Origin: Zychaea mexicana
Taxonomy: Eukaryota; Mucoromycota; Mucoromycetes; Mucorales; Lichtheimiaceae
Reading direction: 5' to 3'
Length of the DNA: 64,000 bases
Assembly: GCF_025766255.1 (NCBI RefSeq)
Contig: NW_026516739.1
Coordinates: 62,001-126,000 of the forward strand
The notes beneath the pieces are model-generated. The model did not search any database. It saw only the letters and a list, made by a program, of their open reading frames with translations, and had not been told where the DNA came from. Below are positions 38,526 to 51,272 of the stretch, piece by piece. Position 1 is the first letter of the stretch. Every line of letters begins with the position of its first letter. The position numbers and the translations under genes were made by a program.

Positions 38526-39947
38526 TTACGTAATGGGGGTCTTGACCATCAGGGACATGACTTCAAGCATCAAATCGGCAGCAGCCAAAGCAGTGACTTG
38601 AGCATTTGTATCATAAGGAGTTGATACCTCGACCTGAAAAGCGATCAAGTTAGTATAGATACTCCATTGTTTCAGCACTCTATATTAATAAGCATCGATC
38701 ATGAAAAAATCAACACTTACAATGTCGGCACCAACAAACTTGAGGCCCTCTAAACCACGGACGATGCGCCGCAACTCACGAGTGCTCCAGCCCCCAGTCT
38801 CGGGAGTTCCAGTAGCAGGGGCGAAAGCAGGATCCAAAACATCGATATCGATGGAGAGATAGACCAGGTTATCGCCGACGCGCTCACGAATACGTTCAAT
38901 AATGCCCTGGGTGCCAATTGTGTCAATGTCACGCGCCTCGACGATTTCAAAGCCCATTTCAAGATCGTTTTCATAATCACTTGGTCCGCTGAGGGTGGTA
39001 CGGATACCAGCGTGGATCGACTCACCCTTCTTGAGCAAGCCTTCTTGCGAAGCGTGGTAAAAGTAAGTGCCGTGGTTGACTGCAGCCACAGCAGACTTGG
39101 AGCCACCAAAGACTTTGGGCTTCCACGTGTCAAGGTGAGAATCAAAGTGGATCACAGAAACTGGGCCGTAGGCACTGTTGATTGACCGAAGCAGGGGCAA
39201 AGTAATGGTATGGTCACCACCGAGAGTAATGACACGAGGGAACTTGGTGAAGCTGGGAGTAGCGGGAGCGTGGTGCAAAACTGCTTGATGGCCATCCTGG
39301 ATCTGCTTAATAGCAAGCTCGTTATCGTAGGAGCTGTATAGTTATGAATACATTAGATTTACTAATTTTACTTTATGTGCCAGCTTTGTAGATGTGGAGA
39401 AATGAATATTTTATACCTGACAAAGATATCCGAACAGTCAACAACGCGGGCACCGGCTTGGAAGGGATTGACGTCCATAGGGACATTATAACCACCATAA
39501 AGAGCTAGTCTTCGAGAGCCATCTCTAATTCCGGCAGGGCCGAATCGAGCGCCAGGACGGTACGAGGTACCGGTATCGAAGGGAGCGCCTTTAACAAAGT
39601 TAAAGTTAGCATAATGTTCAGCTATAGAGTTCTCACAGGTTTTATCTTCTATATTTACCAATGAAAGCAATATCAAATTCGGCGGTATCGTTGCTCCAGC
39701 ACTGCTCGTAGGGAAGATGAGCAAAAGTGGGGATACCAGCAAACACGGCATCGGCAGTCTTGCCACCATCGCCTTCAGGAGCACCAGGATCACCAACGGA
39801 TGGGGTAGAGGATGTCTGGACGTTGTGCACAGCTTGACGATTAGGACGGATATCGTGATCGCCAAATGATTGTTGCATGGGATGTGCAAAGACCGAGTTG
39901 ACAGCGGCAGCAATCAAGCCAACGGAGAGGATAATCTTGGGTACCAT
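38526..39947 (-). CDS. Agmatinase/arginase-family ureohydrolase with signal peptide
   Basis: Complement(join(38526..38633, 38721..39333, 39417..39588, 39659..39947)) gives 393 aa. Metal-binding signatures are complete: VITLGGDHTITLP (GGDH), VIHFDSHLDTWKP (DxHxD) and YLSIDIDVLDPAFAPATGTP (SxDxDxxDP). The domain starts at IAFIGAPFDTGTSYRPGARF. These bind two Mn ions and hydrolyse guanidino substrates to urea; the fungal clade with FDSHLDTW is annotated as agmatinase. The N-terminus MVPKIILSVGLIAAAVNSVFAH is a cleavable signal peptide, so the enzyme is probably secreted or vacuolar, unlike cytosolic arginase. The true substrate (agmatine or another guanidino acid) is not determinable here. On the minus strand, TATAAAG at 40034-40040 lies about 90 bases upstream of the ATG. 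Confidence 0.92.
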
Positions 39948-40692
39948 CTTGGCGTAGTGAAGTGCAGAAGAGCGGGAGGAAAAAGAAGAAGAAGAATGTA
40001 GGTTGGTTACTGGGGCTGGGAGAGGGTCGTTGTCTTTATACTTTTCCATTGAAGAGACAAAGGTACGAGATAACCGGGGGATGGAGGGCTTGATTTAAGT
40101 GTTTCTCGGTTTGCATTATGTAAAAAAATGTGTAAAGCGCCTGGGTTGCCTTTTCTGGTGTGATAAGATTAGACATGCGCGACTTGGTTATTTTTATGTA
40201 ATATCACCACTCGCTCTCGCGTGCCATTACCACTGACGAGAGACGTGTTTATTTTCCTTTGCTGTACGTAGTAATAGAGAGAAAGAGAGATGAATCTAGT
40301 TCAAAGATTACTCTATATGCTATAGTGCTTCATGGCGTCAGTCCTGCCGCTGTAAGCTATTATGACGGTCATGGCTGCTCAATGTGCTTTGAGCGTCAAT
40401 CAGGTTGTACCGACCGAGATAGTGCGGAGAGAGACGCGTCGAACCAAATTTAGTGATTTCATTAGGTAAAAGAAAAGTGATAAGCGGATTATGTTTGCGC
40501 AAGAGCGTGATTATTACAGTCAAGTGTTAAATTACTTTTTTTAAAGTTTTTTAGTTTGTAGAATAATAGATACAACGAAAGAGAGAAACATTGAAAGAGT
40601 AGGGGAAAAGATGTTTACGTGTTTTTCGCGTGTAAAGTAGTAGGGAAGAGGTTTAGAGGGGAAATAATGGCGAAAAGCAACAGTTTCTTTTT
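39948..40692. other. Promoter of the ureohydrolase gene and intergenic DNA
   Basis: It contains the TATAAAG noted for the ureohydrolase (minus strand, 40034-40040). The remainder, including the 3' side of the aldehyde dehydrogenase gene, shows no coding signal. Confidence 0.5.
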
Positions 40693-42983
40693 TTACATGT
40701 TTGCCTTGGCAAGATCAAACACTGCCTTAACCTTGGCCAGATAGTATGGTGCATACATCATATTGATCAAGCCTTGCAAGAACGTGAAGCTCTTGGTCAA
40801 GCTATCGATGGGGTAGTCGAGGATCGGAGGAATGGGCGTCTTGACGAAAGGAATGCGATCTACAGTGACGGCCTTGGGCACACACAAGCCGCGGAGACCT
40901 TCAACACCAGCCTATTTTACGTAAAAAGAAAGCACCACCCGGTAAATAATCGCACTCTTTTTAAGTTTAAAACCCAATGACTTTACTTACAAAGCGGCCA
41001 TATCCGGAGATACCAACACCGCCAAATGGCAAGCTCTGGCACAAGTAGTTGACAGCAAAATCGTTCACGTTTGTCATACCAGTCTTGAGTTGAAGGCACA
41101 TACGTTCAGCAAGCGTCTTATCAGCAGAGAACACGGACGATCCCAAGCCGTAAGGGCAAGCATTGGCAATACGAACAGCATCCTCAGGTCCATTATGCTT
41201 CATGATGACCATAATGGGTGCAAAGGCTTCTTCGTTGGCAATTTCCATATCCGGGGTCACATCCACAAGCAATGTCGGCTCAAAGTATTGGCCATGAGGA
41301 TGCTTGGGATGTTGGTAGCGCTTACCACCCTTCAACAAACGAGCACCGCGCGACACAGCCTCTTGAACAAGTCCTTCCAGTTTCTCAAACTATTTGTAAT
41401 TTTCCAATGGCACCGAAACATTATAGTCAACATACATTCATGCCCATCGTTCAGCAAGAAGCCCTCCATATCTGAGTCTGTATATTACCTGTGTACCCAT
41501 TGTCTGTGCACCACAGTCGACGCCTTCACCATCAGCCAATACAGAGCCCTGACGAAGTCCCGAGATACGCTTCTCCATTTCTGCGATGACCTTGTCATAG
41601 ATTTCAGCAGCAATGATAATACGTTCGATACCAATACAGTTCTGACCGCAGTTCTGGAAAACACCGCGCATCAGCACTGGAATAGCCTGGTTGAGATCCG
41701 TATCCTTGAGCAAAATGGCACAGTCTTTGCCACCCAATTCGAGCAGACAGGGTACCAGAGAGTCGACAGCATTGCGTTGCACGAGCTTGCCAACACCAGG
41801 CGAGCCAATGAAAGTGACATGGTTCACACCGGATCGAACTATAGCCTCACCGACGTCAGCGAAACCAGTAATGAATTGAACGAGATCGGGGTCGTGGCCG
41901 TGCTCAGCCAAGCAGGTCTGAACAATACGCTGGTAGTACTGTGTCGACCAGGCAACATATTCGGATGCTTTGACAATGATGGCATTACCAGACATCAAAG
42001 CAGAAATCACGGGACCCAATGCATTATGGAACCTGGATATAGTAAAATCAAAATCGTCTAGAGCGTTAAATTACTTTGATTTGGTACTTTTACGGGTTTA
42101 AATAGACGGAAGCTTACGGATAGTTCCAGCTGACAAGAGCAGCAACAACTCCCATGGGTTGATACACAATTTTGGCATGCTTGTACATCATCATCAATCC
42201 AGGATCACGGTATTCAGGCGAAAGAACGGCTTCACCGTTGTCAATAGTCCAGCGTAATTTGGCACAGGTCGTAATGACTTCACCAAGCGAGGCATCCACC
42301 ACTATAATTCATACACGAAACACCCAATGAGTAATCAAATTGTAGCCATCCCCATCCCAGCTTAAATCGTGATAAGCGACAGCAGTAAACCTACTCGTCT
42401 TGCCAGTGTCTCTGCATCCAACGCGGCAAATATCTTCTTGATTTTCGAGCACAAAATCCAATAAGCTTCGCAAGACAGCACGTCGTTGTTCAAACGTAGT
42501 CTTTGTCCATTTTTGTTGGGCACTACGGGCACGTTCATAAGCCTCTCCGACTTGCTTGACCGTAGGCGAGGGAATATTACCCATGTGGTAGCCAGTGGCA
42601 GGGTCATAGCACACAATCTCACCCGGGTTGTGAGGGTCCTAATAGGGTACAATCAATCCGCGAGTCAGTATTAATGAGTTTCCTATTTCTCAGCGTCGGG
42701 CCGTTTAATCTTTGCCAAAGCTTACGCGAATAGAGGGGTTTTCAAGAACTGGGCCTTTCCAGGATGGATGAGCAGCTAATAGCAATAATACGCGGTTAAC
42801 GTGGTACCGCCTTTATATTGACATTCTGCTTTCCGAGGTACACATACCAGCAGGTGGCTCAACCTTGAACTGCTTCGTTTTTGGTTGCGAAATCCACGAG
42901 AGCATGAGCCAGCTCACCAATGCACCAAAACCAATGGTGGCCCATTGCGTGATGGTTAATTCGGACAAATTTAGCGAGTCCAT
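40693..42983 (-). CDS. Membrane-anchored aldehyde dehydrogenase (class 3-like, Msc7-like)
   Basis: Complement(join(40693..40911, 40991..41389, 41489..42032, 42118..42301, 42395..42638, 42726..42775, 42848..42983)) gives 591 aa. An N-terminal helix, ATIGFGALVSWLMLSW, anchors the enzyme. The ALDH fold follows with cofactor loop FIGSPGVGK, the catalytic Glu in LLELGGKDCAI, the catalytic Cys in FQNCGQNCIGIERI, and late motifs NEEAFAPIMVI and LPFGGVGISGYGRF. Yeast Msc7 (YHR039C) has the same N-terminal anchor and C-terminal tail. It would oxidise (fatty) aldehydes with NAD(P) at the ER or another membrane. An upstream in-frame Met at 43010 would add nine residues; 42983 is chosen because the hydrophobic anchor follows closely. 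All seven exons join in phase. Confidence 0.92.
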
Positions 42984-43219
42984 CCGAGAAACTTGAAGAC
43001 ACACAGACACGCTTGTTCGGCCCGGTGTTCCTTACCAAAACTTCAATTTTGAGCGGCGTTCGAACGTACAAAGTGCTCTGTTCCCTTTTGTATGAGCCGG
43101 GTGGAGGCTGAAATTTTATTGGTTGGTCACACGTTCAAGGAAGTGGCGTGCCAAAATGAAACGCATAAAGGAAGCAACAAGAATAGTGAAAAAAAGTACA
43201 AATTAAGATATATGAGCCA

Positions 43220-43760
43220 TTATTCATCCACAGAAATCTGAGGATGTAGTTGGTGGTAGAGGTGGAGGGCAGACTGGGCAACGATGGCCGGGTCAAAGGG
43301 GATGCGGTCGAAAACCAGCTGCCAGTATGCGCGCCAAAGAGCAAGAAGCGTACGTACTCTGGACGGCGGAGATGTGTGGGGTGAGTGTGGAGGGAGGAGC
43401 AAGGCACCAATTGAGCTCTGTGATGAACTGTGAAAGGCCCAGGGCTGTTGGTCCGACGTAAAAGAGAACACTCCAAACCTGTGTCCATACCTGCCAGCGC
43501 GGTGGACAGGTGATGAGAAAATGCGGGATTGTGTCGAATGCTCTGTTTCCTGCTAAAGTATTTCCATTTACCCTGAGTTGTACCAATAGCGCCTTCAATA
43601 TCTGATATAATGAAATCGCTCTCCATGAAATCTCTACTTCGGATCTCTTGGTTGGCCGAAGAGCGTGGAGAAATGTACACTCTGTCCACCAAGGACCTCG
43701 CTTTAAGTTTTTGCACCGTTTGTCGCAAGAGACGGACTCGTGTTGGATGATCATCGTCTG
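43220..43760 (-). pseudogene. Decayed LINE (non-LTR retrotransposon) 3' end
   Basis: Three minus-strand frames must be hopped to follow one protein. The order is IPHFLITCPPRWQVWTQVWS (the HxxxxC zinc-binding tail typical of LINE reverse transcriptases), then a hydrophobic Pro-rich stretch, then LLALWRAYWQLVFDRIPFDP ending QISVDE and a stop at 43220. This is the usual C-terminus of Mucorales LINE ORF2 proteins. No reverse transcriptase core (FADD box) is present, so this is a 5'-truncated, frameshifted relic. It marks the left border of the transposon-rich half of the window. Confidence 0.7.
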
Positions 43761-43870
43761 TTACAGACTTGCGGCAGTAACCAACGATGGTATGGTTATC
43801 TTGTTTCATCTGTTTGATTTGTTGTCGAAATTTTGGTATGTACGTCTTGATGGATTCGGCTACAATGCCT
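43620..43870 (-). pseudogene. Fragment of a repeat-associated orphan protein (GYCRKS motif)
   Basis: The minus strand reads IKTYIPKFRQQIKQMKQ...HTIVGYCRKS, then TRVRLLRQTVQKLKARSLVD and VYISPRSSANQEIRSRDF. The GYxRKS...LL..V..LK.RS..D.V.VSP pattern recalls an uncharacterised family I believe recurs in Mucorales genomes, superficially like the N-terminus of serine recombinases. It runs directly into the LINE relic, so this is a chimeric junction. No start or complete frame is visible. Confidence 0.4.
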
Positions 43871-44183
43871 ATAGGACATATGTCTATGAGCATCACTTTC
43901 TTCAACAACCAGATAATTTCGCATCTTACCGTGATAAGCTTCCTCAAGCACGTATAAAGTACGATACCGGACTCTTTGGCGACCAGGTCCTTCCGTACTT
44001 TCTCGTCGGATAGTCTCAGATTTGCAAAGGCTCAGATTGTTTCTGCTGCACCATTGTGCAAATCCCAATGAGGATTTCTCGTCGAAAAACGTGCTGAATG
44101 GTGATATTGCTGCTTGAACCCCATCCATCGTTACCGATTTTCTGGTATATAATTCGTTCATTGGGTTTTCGGCAAGCTAGGCT

Positions 44184-44186
44184 ATT

Positions 44187-44242
<56 letters not shown>
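44184..44242 (+). rRNA. 3'-terminal fragment of 18S rRNA gene
   Basis: About 59 bases match the universal eukaryotic SSU 3' end, including GTCGTAACAAGGTTTCCGTA and GGTGAACCTGCGGAAGGATC. The sequence departs from rDNA immediately on both sides: no upstream helix 44/45 sequence and no 5.8S downstream. It is a dispersed fragment, not a functional rRNA gene. Confidence 0.9.
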
Positions 44243-46148
44243 CATCAATCGAAGGTTGGTAACGAAAACCTCGTTGAAGAACTTCTTGGCCATTGATTCG
44301 GAAGCTATTAAAATGACAGAACTCTTATAAGGGCATTTTCACCAACACAGAAAAAAATACTGTATAGTATTTACAGCACATACTTACTTAACACAGGGTT
44401 AGCATTTTCGCTTGCTGTGGCTGCTTCTGAGACTTGATCCTGATATTCGTGATATCTGAAAGGATTCGACAACAAAGTTCTTTTGGGTATCAATACTGGA
44501 TCTGTTGGATCCTGGCTATAGCAGAGCACCAGGTCCCGCACAAGCTCCAGGTTTTTATTGCTCTAAGCATAAAGACACAGAAATATATCACCGATAAGGG
44601 TGGAGGATATACGTACGACGTCTGTATCAACTTTTTGTGTCCGTTGGCATACCCGAGGTGGCAATAAGAAAGCTCCTGGAGATGTAAGACCATTTGCAAG
44701 AGAGAAACGCACTATGCGCATGACTTTGCCTGCGTGTCTGCTTTGAGCCAGTCATGTGTGGCCGTATACAACTCGTATTCAACAAGCGCTTTTGGCTGTT
44801 GAAACGATGTCTGTATTTCAACGGACCTTGCGAGACCAAACAGACATGATACAGAGGAAAAGGAAAAGACAAGGGGACAAAGGAAAATGCAGGGGTTTAG
44901 AAGATATTCCTGCCCCGGCAGTCAGAAGGTCATATGGTTTTGTTTTGCCTCCCTTTTTATTCATTGTTTTTTGGCAGCAAGTTCGGTACATAGCTCTATA
45001 ATCTTTGCACAGTTTTTGATACCCTTCTTCAGGCGTATCCAGAGTCCCGACTTTAGCTCCTGGCCAACACCCACGACAACGATGTCGATGCTGTTGACAA
45101 CACCCGCGACGGCCACCTGATCACCGACTTGGCCGAAACTCTTAATTGTCCGGTGCAATTTTCCAGAGCAGCTCGAATTCATCCCACGAAGCTGTCTCGA
45201 TCTCTCCGTCGCTCTCGCCATGCGATGGAGTACACTGGCTTTTTTCCGTTCAATATCCCACAATGAAATGGCGCTACGTAAGAAGAAAGTCACGGCGGTT
45301 CGAAATTAATGTACATCGAATAAGGGAACATGACCTCATCAATTCATAAGAGTTACAAGAGACATACCGCCATCATCGCCTGCTGAATACTTCAAATACG
45401 TAAAATCAGTCCTGATAATTCACGTCGAATTGATCCATTTGTAAAGTACAAAGGCGGTTCTTTACTGCCAACAATCCCAAGTTGACTTCGTCAAGTCACA
45501 GCTCAAGTTGAACTGTTTAACCGAATCGCAGCAGCAGCAGCAGCAGCAACATCGGTGGACCCTGAAAGAAACTAAACATATCTCACAACATTGACAGGTG
45601 TATATGCTGCTTCCATTAGATGATATTGAGTGAAAATTGATATATAAATTGCAATTTTTGCGAGCGAGATTCCGCGTTCACAAATCTGTTAAGCAGACTC
45701 CATCCCTAACTATGGCACCTTAACCAGATACTAACTAGTGAGCGCACGGCTGATATTTAACTATATATCGGTATGATATACCTAGGCTCCTATAGTAGCC
45801 TTGTCATATAACTGTTCCTCTTGTTGTCCCTTTTTGCTAATGTGCGACAGATACAAATAAAAGAATACTATATCAAAAGTACGATCTGTTTTACAAACCA
45901 AAATAAATGTTACACTCTTGTGTATATGCGCTTTGGATGCTCACACTATGCATAGCCTTTGTTTGGATTGCCAACCGCACCGGCAGGTTTGTCAGAAACA
46001 GAATAAAGACATTGAATTTCTACCTCTCACTTTCTATTTAAATTTTCAAGTGTTGTTTTCAATCACTCAAGACCTAACACGGCTTGTTTTATCTTACGTA
46101 ATGTTTATTGCTCATAACTGAAGCTAAACAAACACTTCTATTAAGACC

Positions 46149-46262
46149 AGACGTAACATTCCTGCTCTTATTTCTCATTTACTTGGACAGACGTAGCATT
46201 CCTGATCCTTATTTCTCATTCATCTTGGACAGACGTAACATCCCTGATACTTATATATTTCT
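46149..46262. repeat. Three imperfect tandem copies of a roughly 41-bp unit
   Basis: Units begin AGACGTAACATTCCTG at 46149, AGACGTAGCATTCCTG at 46189 and AGACGTAACATCCCTG at 46231, each followed by a TTATTTCTCATT-like segment. Confidence 0.75.
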
Positions 46263-47247
46263 ACTCACTGAGCTTAATCAAGACAACAGCTCACCACTAT
46301 TTACAACCTTGGACATAACCCATACACATTTCTATGATGCTTTACTTTACACTCATATCACTTCACAACCCGTCTGTAATAAACGATATTATTACTGGTG
46401 CTCACTACAAAACATGCACACAAACCGTTACGTAACTACCTACCCCAAACTCACTGTAACAATAGTATGTAGTAATATGCAGAATGCAGTATAGTGTTAT
46501 ATTATACTTTTAGAAATATCAAACAAATTACAATTTCCCCATCGAACATTTTTATACCTTTCTTTCATTGGATATTATCAGAGTCATCTGTTTTAAGATA
46601 GCAATTTGATTACATACAGCCAAAACGCCTATTGTTGAATACTAGCGATTCTATTGGAAGCTATAGTTGTTGATATCATTATTTTATTTGAAAAGGTGAA
46701 TTGTTAAGTTTCGACAACTCAACATTTCGATACCTATCCTGATGTAACGCAGATATCAAAATTTGATTCCTTCTTCTTGGTACTCAAAACTCAATACGAT
46801 ATCATCTGTCATATCCAATAAACCAAAAGAGACAGAATAAGTCAATAAGACCTGAATCGCTAAAAAGAAAAGTGGGGTTATTATCAATTGATGAAGTCTC
46901 AGATGTTAAAAACCATATATTTTAGGCACTTTATCAATCTCTTATAAAAATTATTTTGATATTTTGATATTTTGAACTTTTTCAATTTTCTTTTCATTAA
47001 TATATCGAATTATATTTTTATAAAAGTTTCTATATAAATGAAAATGATCATTCTTTATTATTGAATTTTTGTTTGAATGTTTATTTTATCATTTTTTTCA
47101 TTAAAGCTATTCTCTTTGTCAATACTTCTATTATCTTCTCTATTTTTTTCGATTCATGTTTATTGTTGTTACTATTATTATAGTAATTTTGAAAAATGTT
47201 ATAAGAAGAACATTTACTTTAGTGATAAAATCAAGTATAAAATCTTG

Positions 47248-47396
47248 AGGTCCGCCAAAGTCCACCTGGGTCCACCATTTTTTGAAATCCCGATAGCAGG
47301 ACCACAGTGATATCCAGCGATATCATTGGTTATACCGAATGATATCTGCGAATATCAATTGTTGGGGACCGTTTTTATAAGTAGAGCTGTGGACCT
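47248..47396. mobile_element. MITE-like unit with short terminal inverted repeats
   Basis: The left end AGGTCCGCC and the right end GTGGACCT (read inward AGGTCCAC) are near inverted repeats around about 149 bp. Inside are several GATATC/GATATTC palindromes and GGACC/GGTCC boxes. No coding capacity exists. It may be a non-autonomous DNA transposon; the assignment rests on end symmetry only. Confidence 0.35.
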
Positions 47397-48543
47397 GCTT
47401 GTTATTAATAAAAGAAGAGCTTGGTATCTTTAGAATAATTACGGAAAACCTTCAAAATGCTTTAAATGAACCGGGCATTGATTCCATGTATTCAAGGAAA
47501 GGTTAATGTCATCCGAGATTGCAGAATAAGTTTTCTAAATCGTGCTGTTCTTAATGATTGAGCTGCTCTAGGTCGTGTAATTTGTATCATGCTAGCTACA
47601 TACAGCAACTGTACCACTCAAAGAGCCTACATTTTAGTGATCTCTCCAATACTTTCAATGTTAGATGACAGTGATATGGATGCCATGGTGTTAGCAAAAC
47701 TACTACACTCTAACATACACATAGATCCAACATCAGTGTCTACACTTCAGACTAACCCTATCTTTCTTCTGTCTCGTCAGGTACCTTGTTGATAGCTTTC
47801 AAAAAGCATTAGTATAGATGGCACATTGATTCAGTGGATTGGACGGTATACGCTGTTCTATCTATGCTTGAGATATTAAAAATGTTTTCTCTCCTTTCCT
47901 GTACTTTGAACATGTAACAGACACTAGGTAGAGATAGTTAGTGTTGTTTTGTGTAGGAACATGTCATATCTTGTTCCTTTCTTTGCCTGACTGATGAATA
48001 ACAGCAACTTATTGCTGCCATTGCAACGATTATAAAACCACTTTGTAACCGCTATCGACCGATGAACTAACTATAAGCAGTTCTAATGACTATCATCCTT
48101 CCTTGATAACTGCTCAAGATTTATGTATTCACAATGCATTTTGACAGCGGAAGGTGCGAAAAACCAGCGCAACATCTGCAGCAGTACGAACATATTTGGA
48201 GAGAAAAACTAGTCTACATCGCCTTCATTCAAACAACATATTCCTGTTTCCAGTAATACATTATCGCCATGCTGCTAACCATGTATCGTTCGTGGTATAC
48301 ACAGTCGTCTCGAGTGTCCATTGTTAAATTACTAAAATTAGAGCCATATCCAGTACTGCGTGTATATATATAATCTAATTCCTACATCTTAAGTTCTGCA
48401 TCAAGTGCAGCTGATTTATCAAATGCTTCAGAAAACGTACTATAATAAGCATTCCCTATTCCAAACCATTGACAATAATCATTTTTAGGACAGGCCTCGT
48501 GAGCCCACAAAACAAAAGTTATATATTCTTTGAAAAAAAATGG

Positions 48544-48668
48544 GGCCAAACAAGGCCACGGAACAAGCAAAAGTTAAAAAGAAAAAAAAAGCGAGGCAAA
48601 AACCATCATGGCCAGCAGACCACAACATGAAAGTAATACAATAAAAAAAATATGGCCAAGCAAGGCCA
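48544..48668. repeat. Direct repeat pair near the 3' side of the Crypton
   Basis: GGCCAAACAAGGCCA at 48544-48558 and GGCCAAGCAAGGCCA at 48654-48668 differ by one base and lie 110 bp apart, just downstream of the Crypton stop codon. Confidence 0.6.
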
Positions 48669-51272
48669 ATGTTAGAAAGTTGAAAAAAAGCGTGTCAAAG
48701 GGAAAGCTAGCGAGTGAAAAAAAGAAAAAGATGGTGAAATGAATATACAAAAAGTTTAAAGTGTATCAAAAAAACATAAGTCTTTCGATAGTGAATCTAA
48801 TGAGGTAATGCCGACAGCGAGATAGTGTCTATGTATAGTGTCCAACGCTTCTGGTACTCTTTCTCGTATTCCTTTTCTTTCGATATAATCTTGAACTTTC
48901 CGAATAATCGCTCGTGTTCTACGAAACCATTTGCCGTCTGAATCACTGTTTCGCCATGCAGTTTTGTACACTTCTTCCATTCTAATCACAGACATGCCGC
49001 CATTCCAACCGTCAAACCATTCATTCCATAATTGTGGGATTGTTTGGACGTTTGTGCGGTTCATGGATGGATATATGGGCTGTTGTTGTTGGGGGTGATG
49101 ATGATGGTGATGATGATGGTGATGAGTTGGTGCTGATGCTGCTGACGATGATGATGACGATGTTGGTGCTGGTGCTGCTGACGACGACGACGAAGATGAT
49201 GATGGCGCTGGTGCTGCTGATGGCAGTGCCACAGTTGCTGTCATGGTGGATGGGAGGGAGGAGGACGAGGACGGGAGCGAAACCGAGCCCCAACCTTCCT
49301 GCTGCTGTTGTTGTTGCTGCTGCTGACCTGCCAAGTTGAGCGTGACGCTCAAGGATGCTTGTCCGCTGGCGATGCGGTCCCAATGCTGTACAATATTTCC
49401 TATACGACTCATGTTTGGTGCAAGCTGCGCAAGTGCTTCCAGAGTGGGTATGGCGTTAGAGAAAGATTGTACGATGCGATTGGTGTCTTGTTGCTGAGCA
49501 GCGATTTGTTGTTGTATTTGTTGTTGCAAGATGGCAAGTCTATTTTCAATGATCGGCACGGCACGTTGAAGTAACAGATCAGTGGGCTCTTCGTTGTTTT
49601 CAAGTGCATGATTCAAGTTACTATTTTAAAAGGATAATTAGTATATAAACGAAAGACTGTAGTCCACCAGCACATACCGTTCAAATTCAAGATACAAAGG
49701 ATCACGGAACAAAGGATCTTGCCACAAATGATGACCTGGACAGCGCTTTTTCATCAAAACCGAATCTTGCAAAAATACAACACGCAACTGCACAAGAAGA
49801 CGCAAAAACGAATCAGCCGCGCACGAGTCCTCCATTTGTTTGGCATCCAGCAACGCCCGCCACCGATCGACTTCAGGAAAAACCTTCTTGCAAAGCTCAA
49901 GGGGTGGTGTAACAGCAGCACGAGGTAAGTAGAATTGGCCAGCCTCTCTAGTGAATCCTGCCATGGTCCGCAAGATATCACGAGGCAAATTGGTTAGATA
50001 ACTGGTCGATAAAGCAGAATTATTCCAACGACCTAATCGCCGGATAGACTCTTCGCTCGTTACAGATATCTCTGCCATGCGTGCTGACGAACCCCTCATA
50101 GCGTGAGTGACCGCTTTACTGTGAATGCCGACTGACTTGAATGCTTCTAAAATACACTCGCGATGACGATCATACGTAATGGACTGCGTGTTGCGATCTC
50201 TGCCTCTGATGAGCTTGATGTCGAACCAATCTCGATTGCTTTGGAAACAAGGGAATGCCTCACCAGCAACGTGCCACCGATGAAAGAGATAAAAGGAAAG
50301 CATCATCAAAGGACAGATAACAACATTGGCGTTACGCATCGCAGCAGCAAACTCCACACGGCCCTCTTGGTTTGTTTTTCCTTGCTTAAGCACCATCACC
50401 AACGCATGACATTCAGTGACACCCTCGCGCTCAAGAAGTAACGTTTGTAGATCGGCAAGTTCCATCATACGAACGCTTTCGCCCCGTAGAAGTCCATAGT
50501 GTTGCAGAAGAAAAGCAGTGCAATTTCGCAGTCCTTGTTGCTTGTTGGTGGCCAGAAAATGATCTATAATACGCTCCATCTCAGCTGATGTCGAATAACC
50601 ATCTGCTGTCGTACGCATGCCTCTGTCTTCGTAGTTTTGTCGACTAAGCTCGTTTTCCACACGTTTCAAATGATCAACCAGTGCATGAACAAGTGGGCCA
50701 CGCGGATGCAGACGACTGAAGCAAGGGTCTGTTTCGGCTTGTTCAAAATGGAGATCGACAATGGAAGTAATGTATTGTTTAACGGTAGCAAGCTTGACTT
50801 TGGGGGCGGGGGCATCAGGCGCAACAGGTTGCTCAACGGTATAACCCGGAGCATCGCGTAGAGGTAGAGCAGCAGATGATGACGACGACGATGATGGCAA
50901 GATGGTGGTGACGAGCGAGAGAACAGCAGCAGACGAGGATGATGGCATGACGGCGGTGGCGGGCGAGAGAACAGCAGCAGACGAGTATGATGGCATGATG
51001 GCGGTGGCGGGCGAGAGAACAACAGCAGCAGGCGAGGATGATGGCATGGTGGTGGTGGTACGCATAGCAGGAGCGGGTGACAAGGCGGGCGACAGCACAG
51101 AATTCTCTGGCTCTTTTCTCTTTCTTCCAGGTTTACGCTTCTCTCTGAAGACGACCTAAAAAGAACACAATTGTAAGACATGCGTACATATATAGATTGC
51201 GAACAGATATGTGGCTAACCTCTTCCACAAGAAAAAGATGAAGCTTTCTGTCGTCGATCAACTGGGAAGAAT

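Larger units (their letters stand above)
44243..48755. other. AT-rich, gene-free transposon-border DNA
   Basis: Short unsupported frames occur at 44260-45350 and a CAG run at 45527-45548. Base composition becomes markedly AT rich from about 46.5 to 47.2 kb. No domain-bearing frame was recognised. A three-copy tandem repeat and a MITE-like unit inside are listed separately. Confidence 0.5.

Noticed and set aside
41090..42061. A 323-codon plus-strand frame across the aldehyde dehydrogenase gene
   Set aside because: It is antisense to catalytic exons with full motif support and crosses their introns without domain features of its own.
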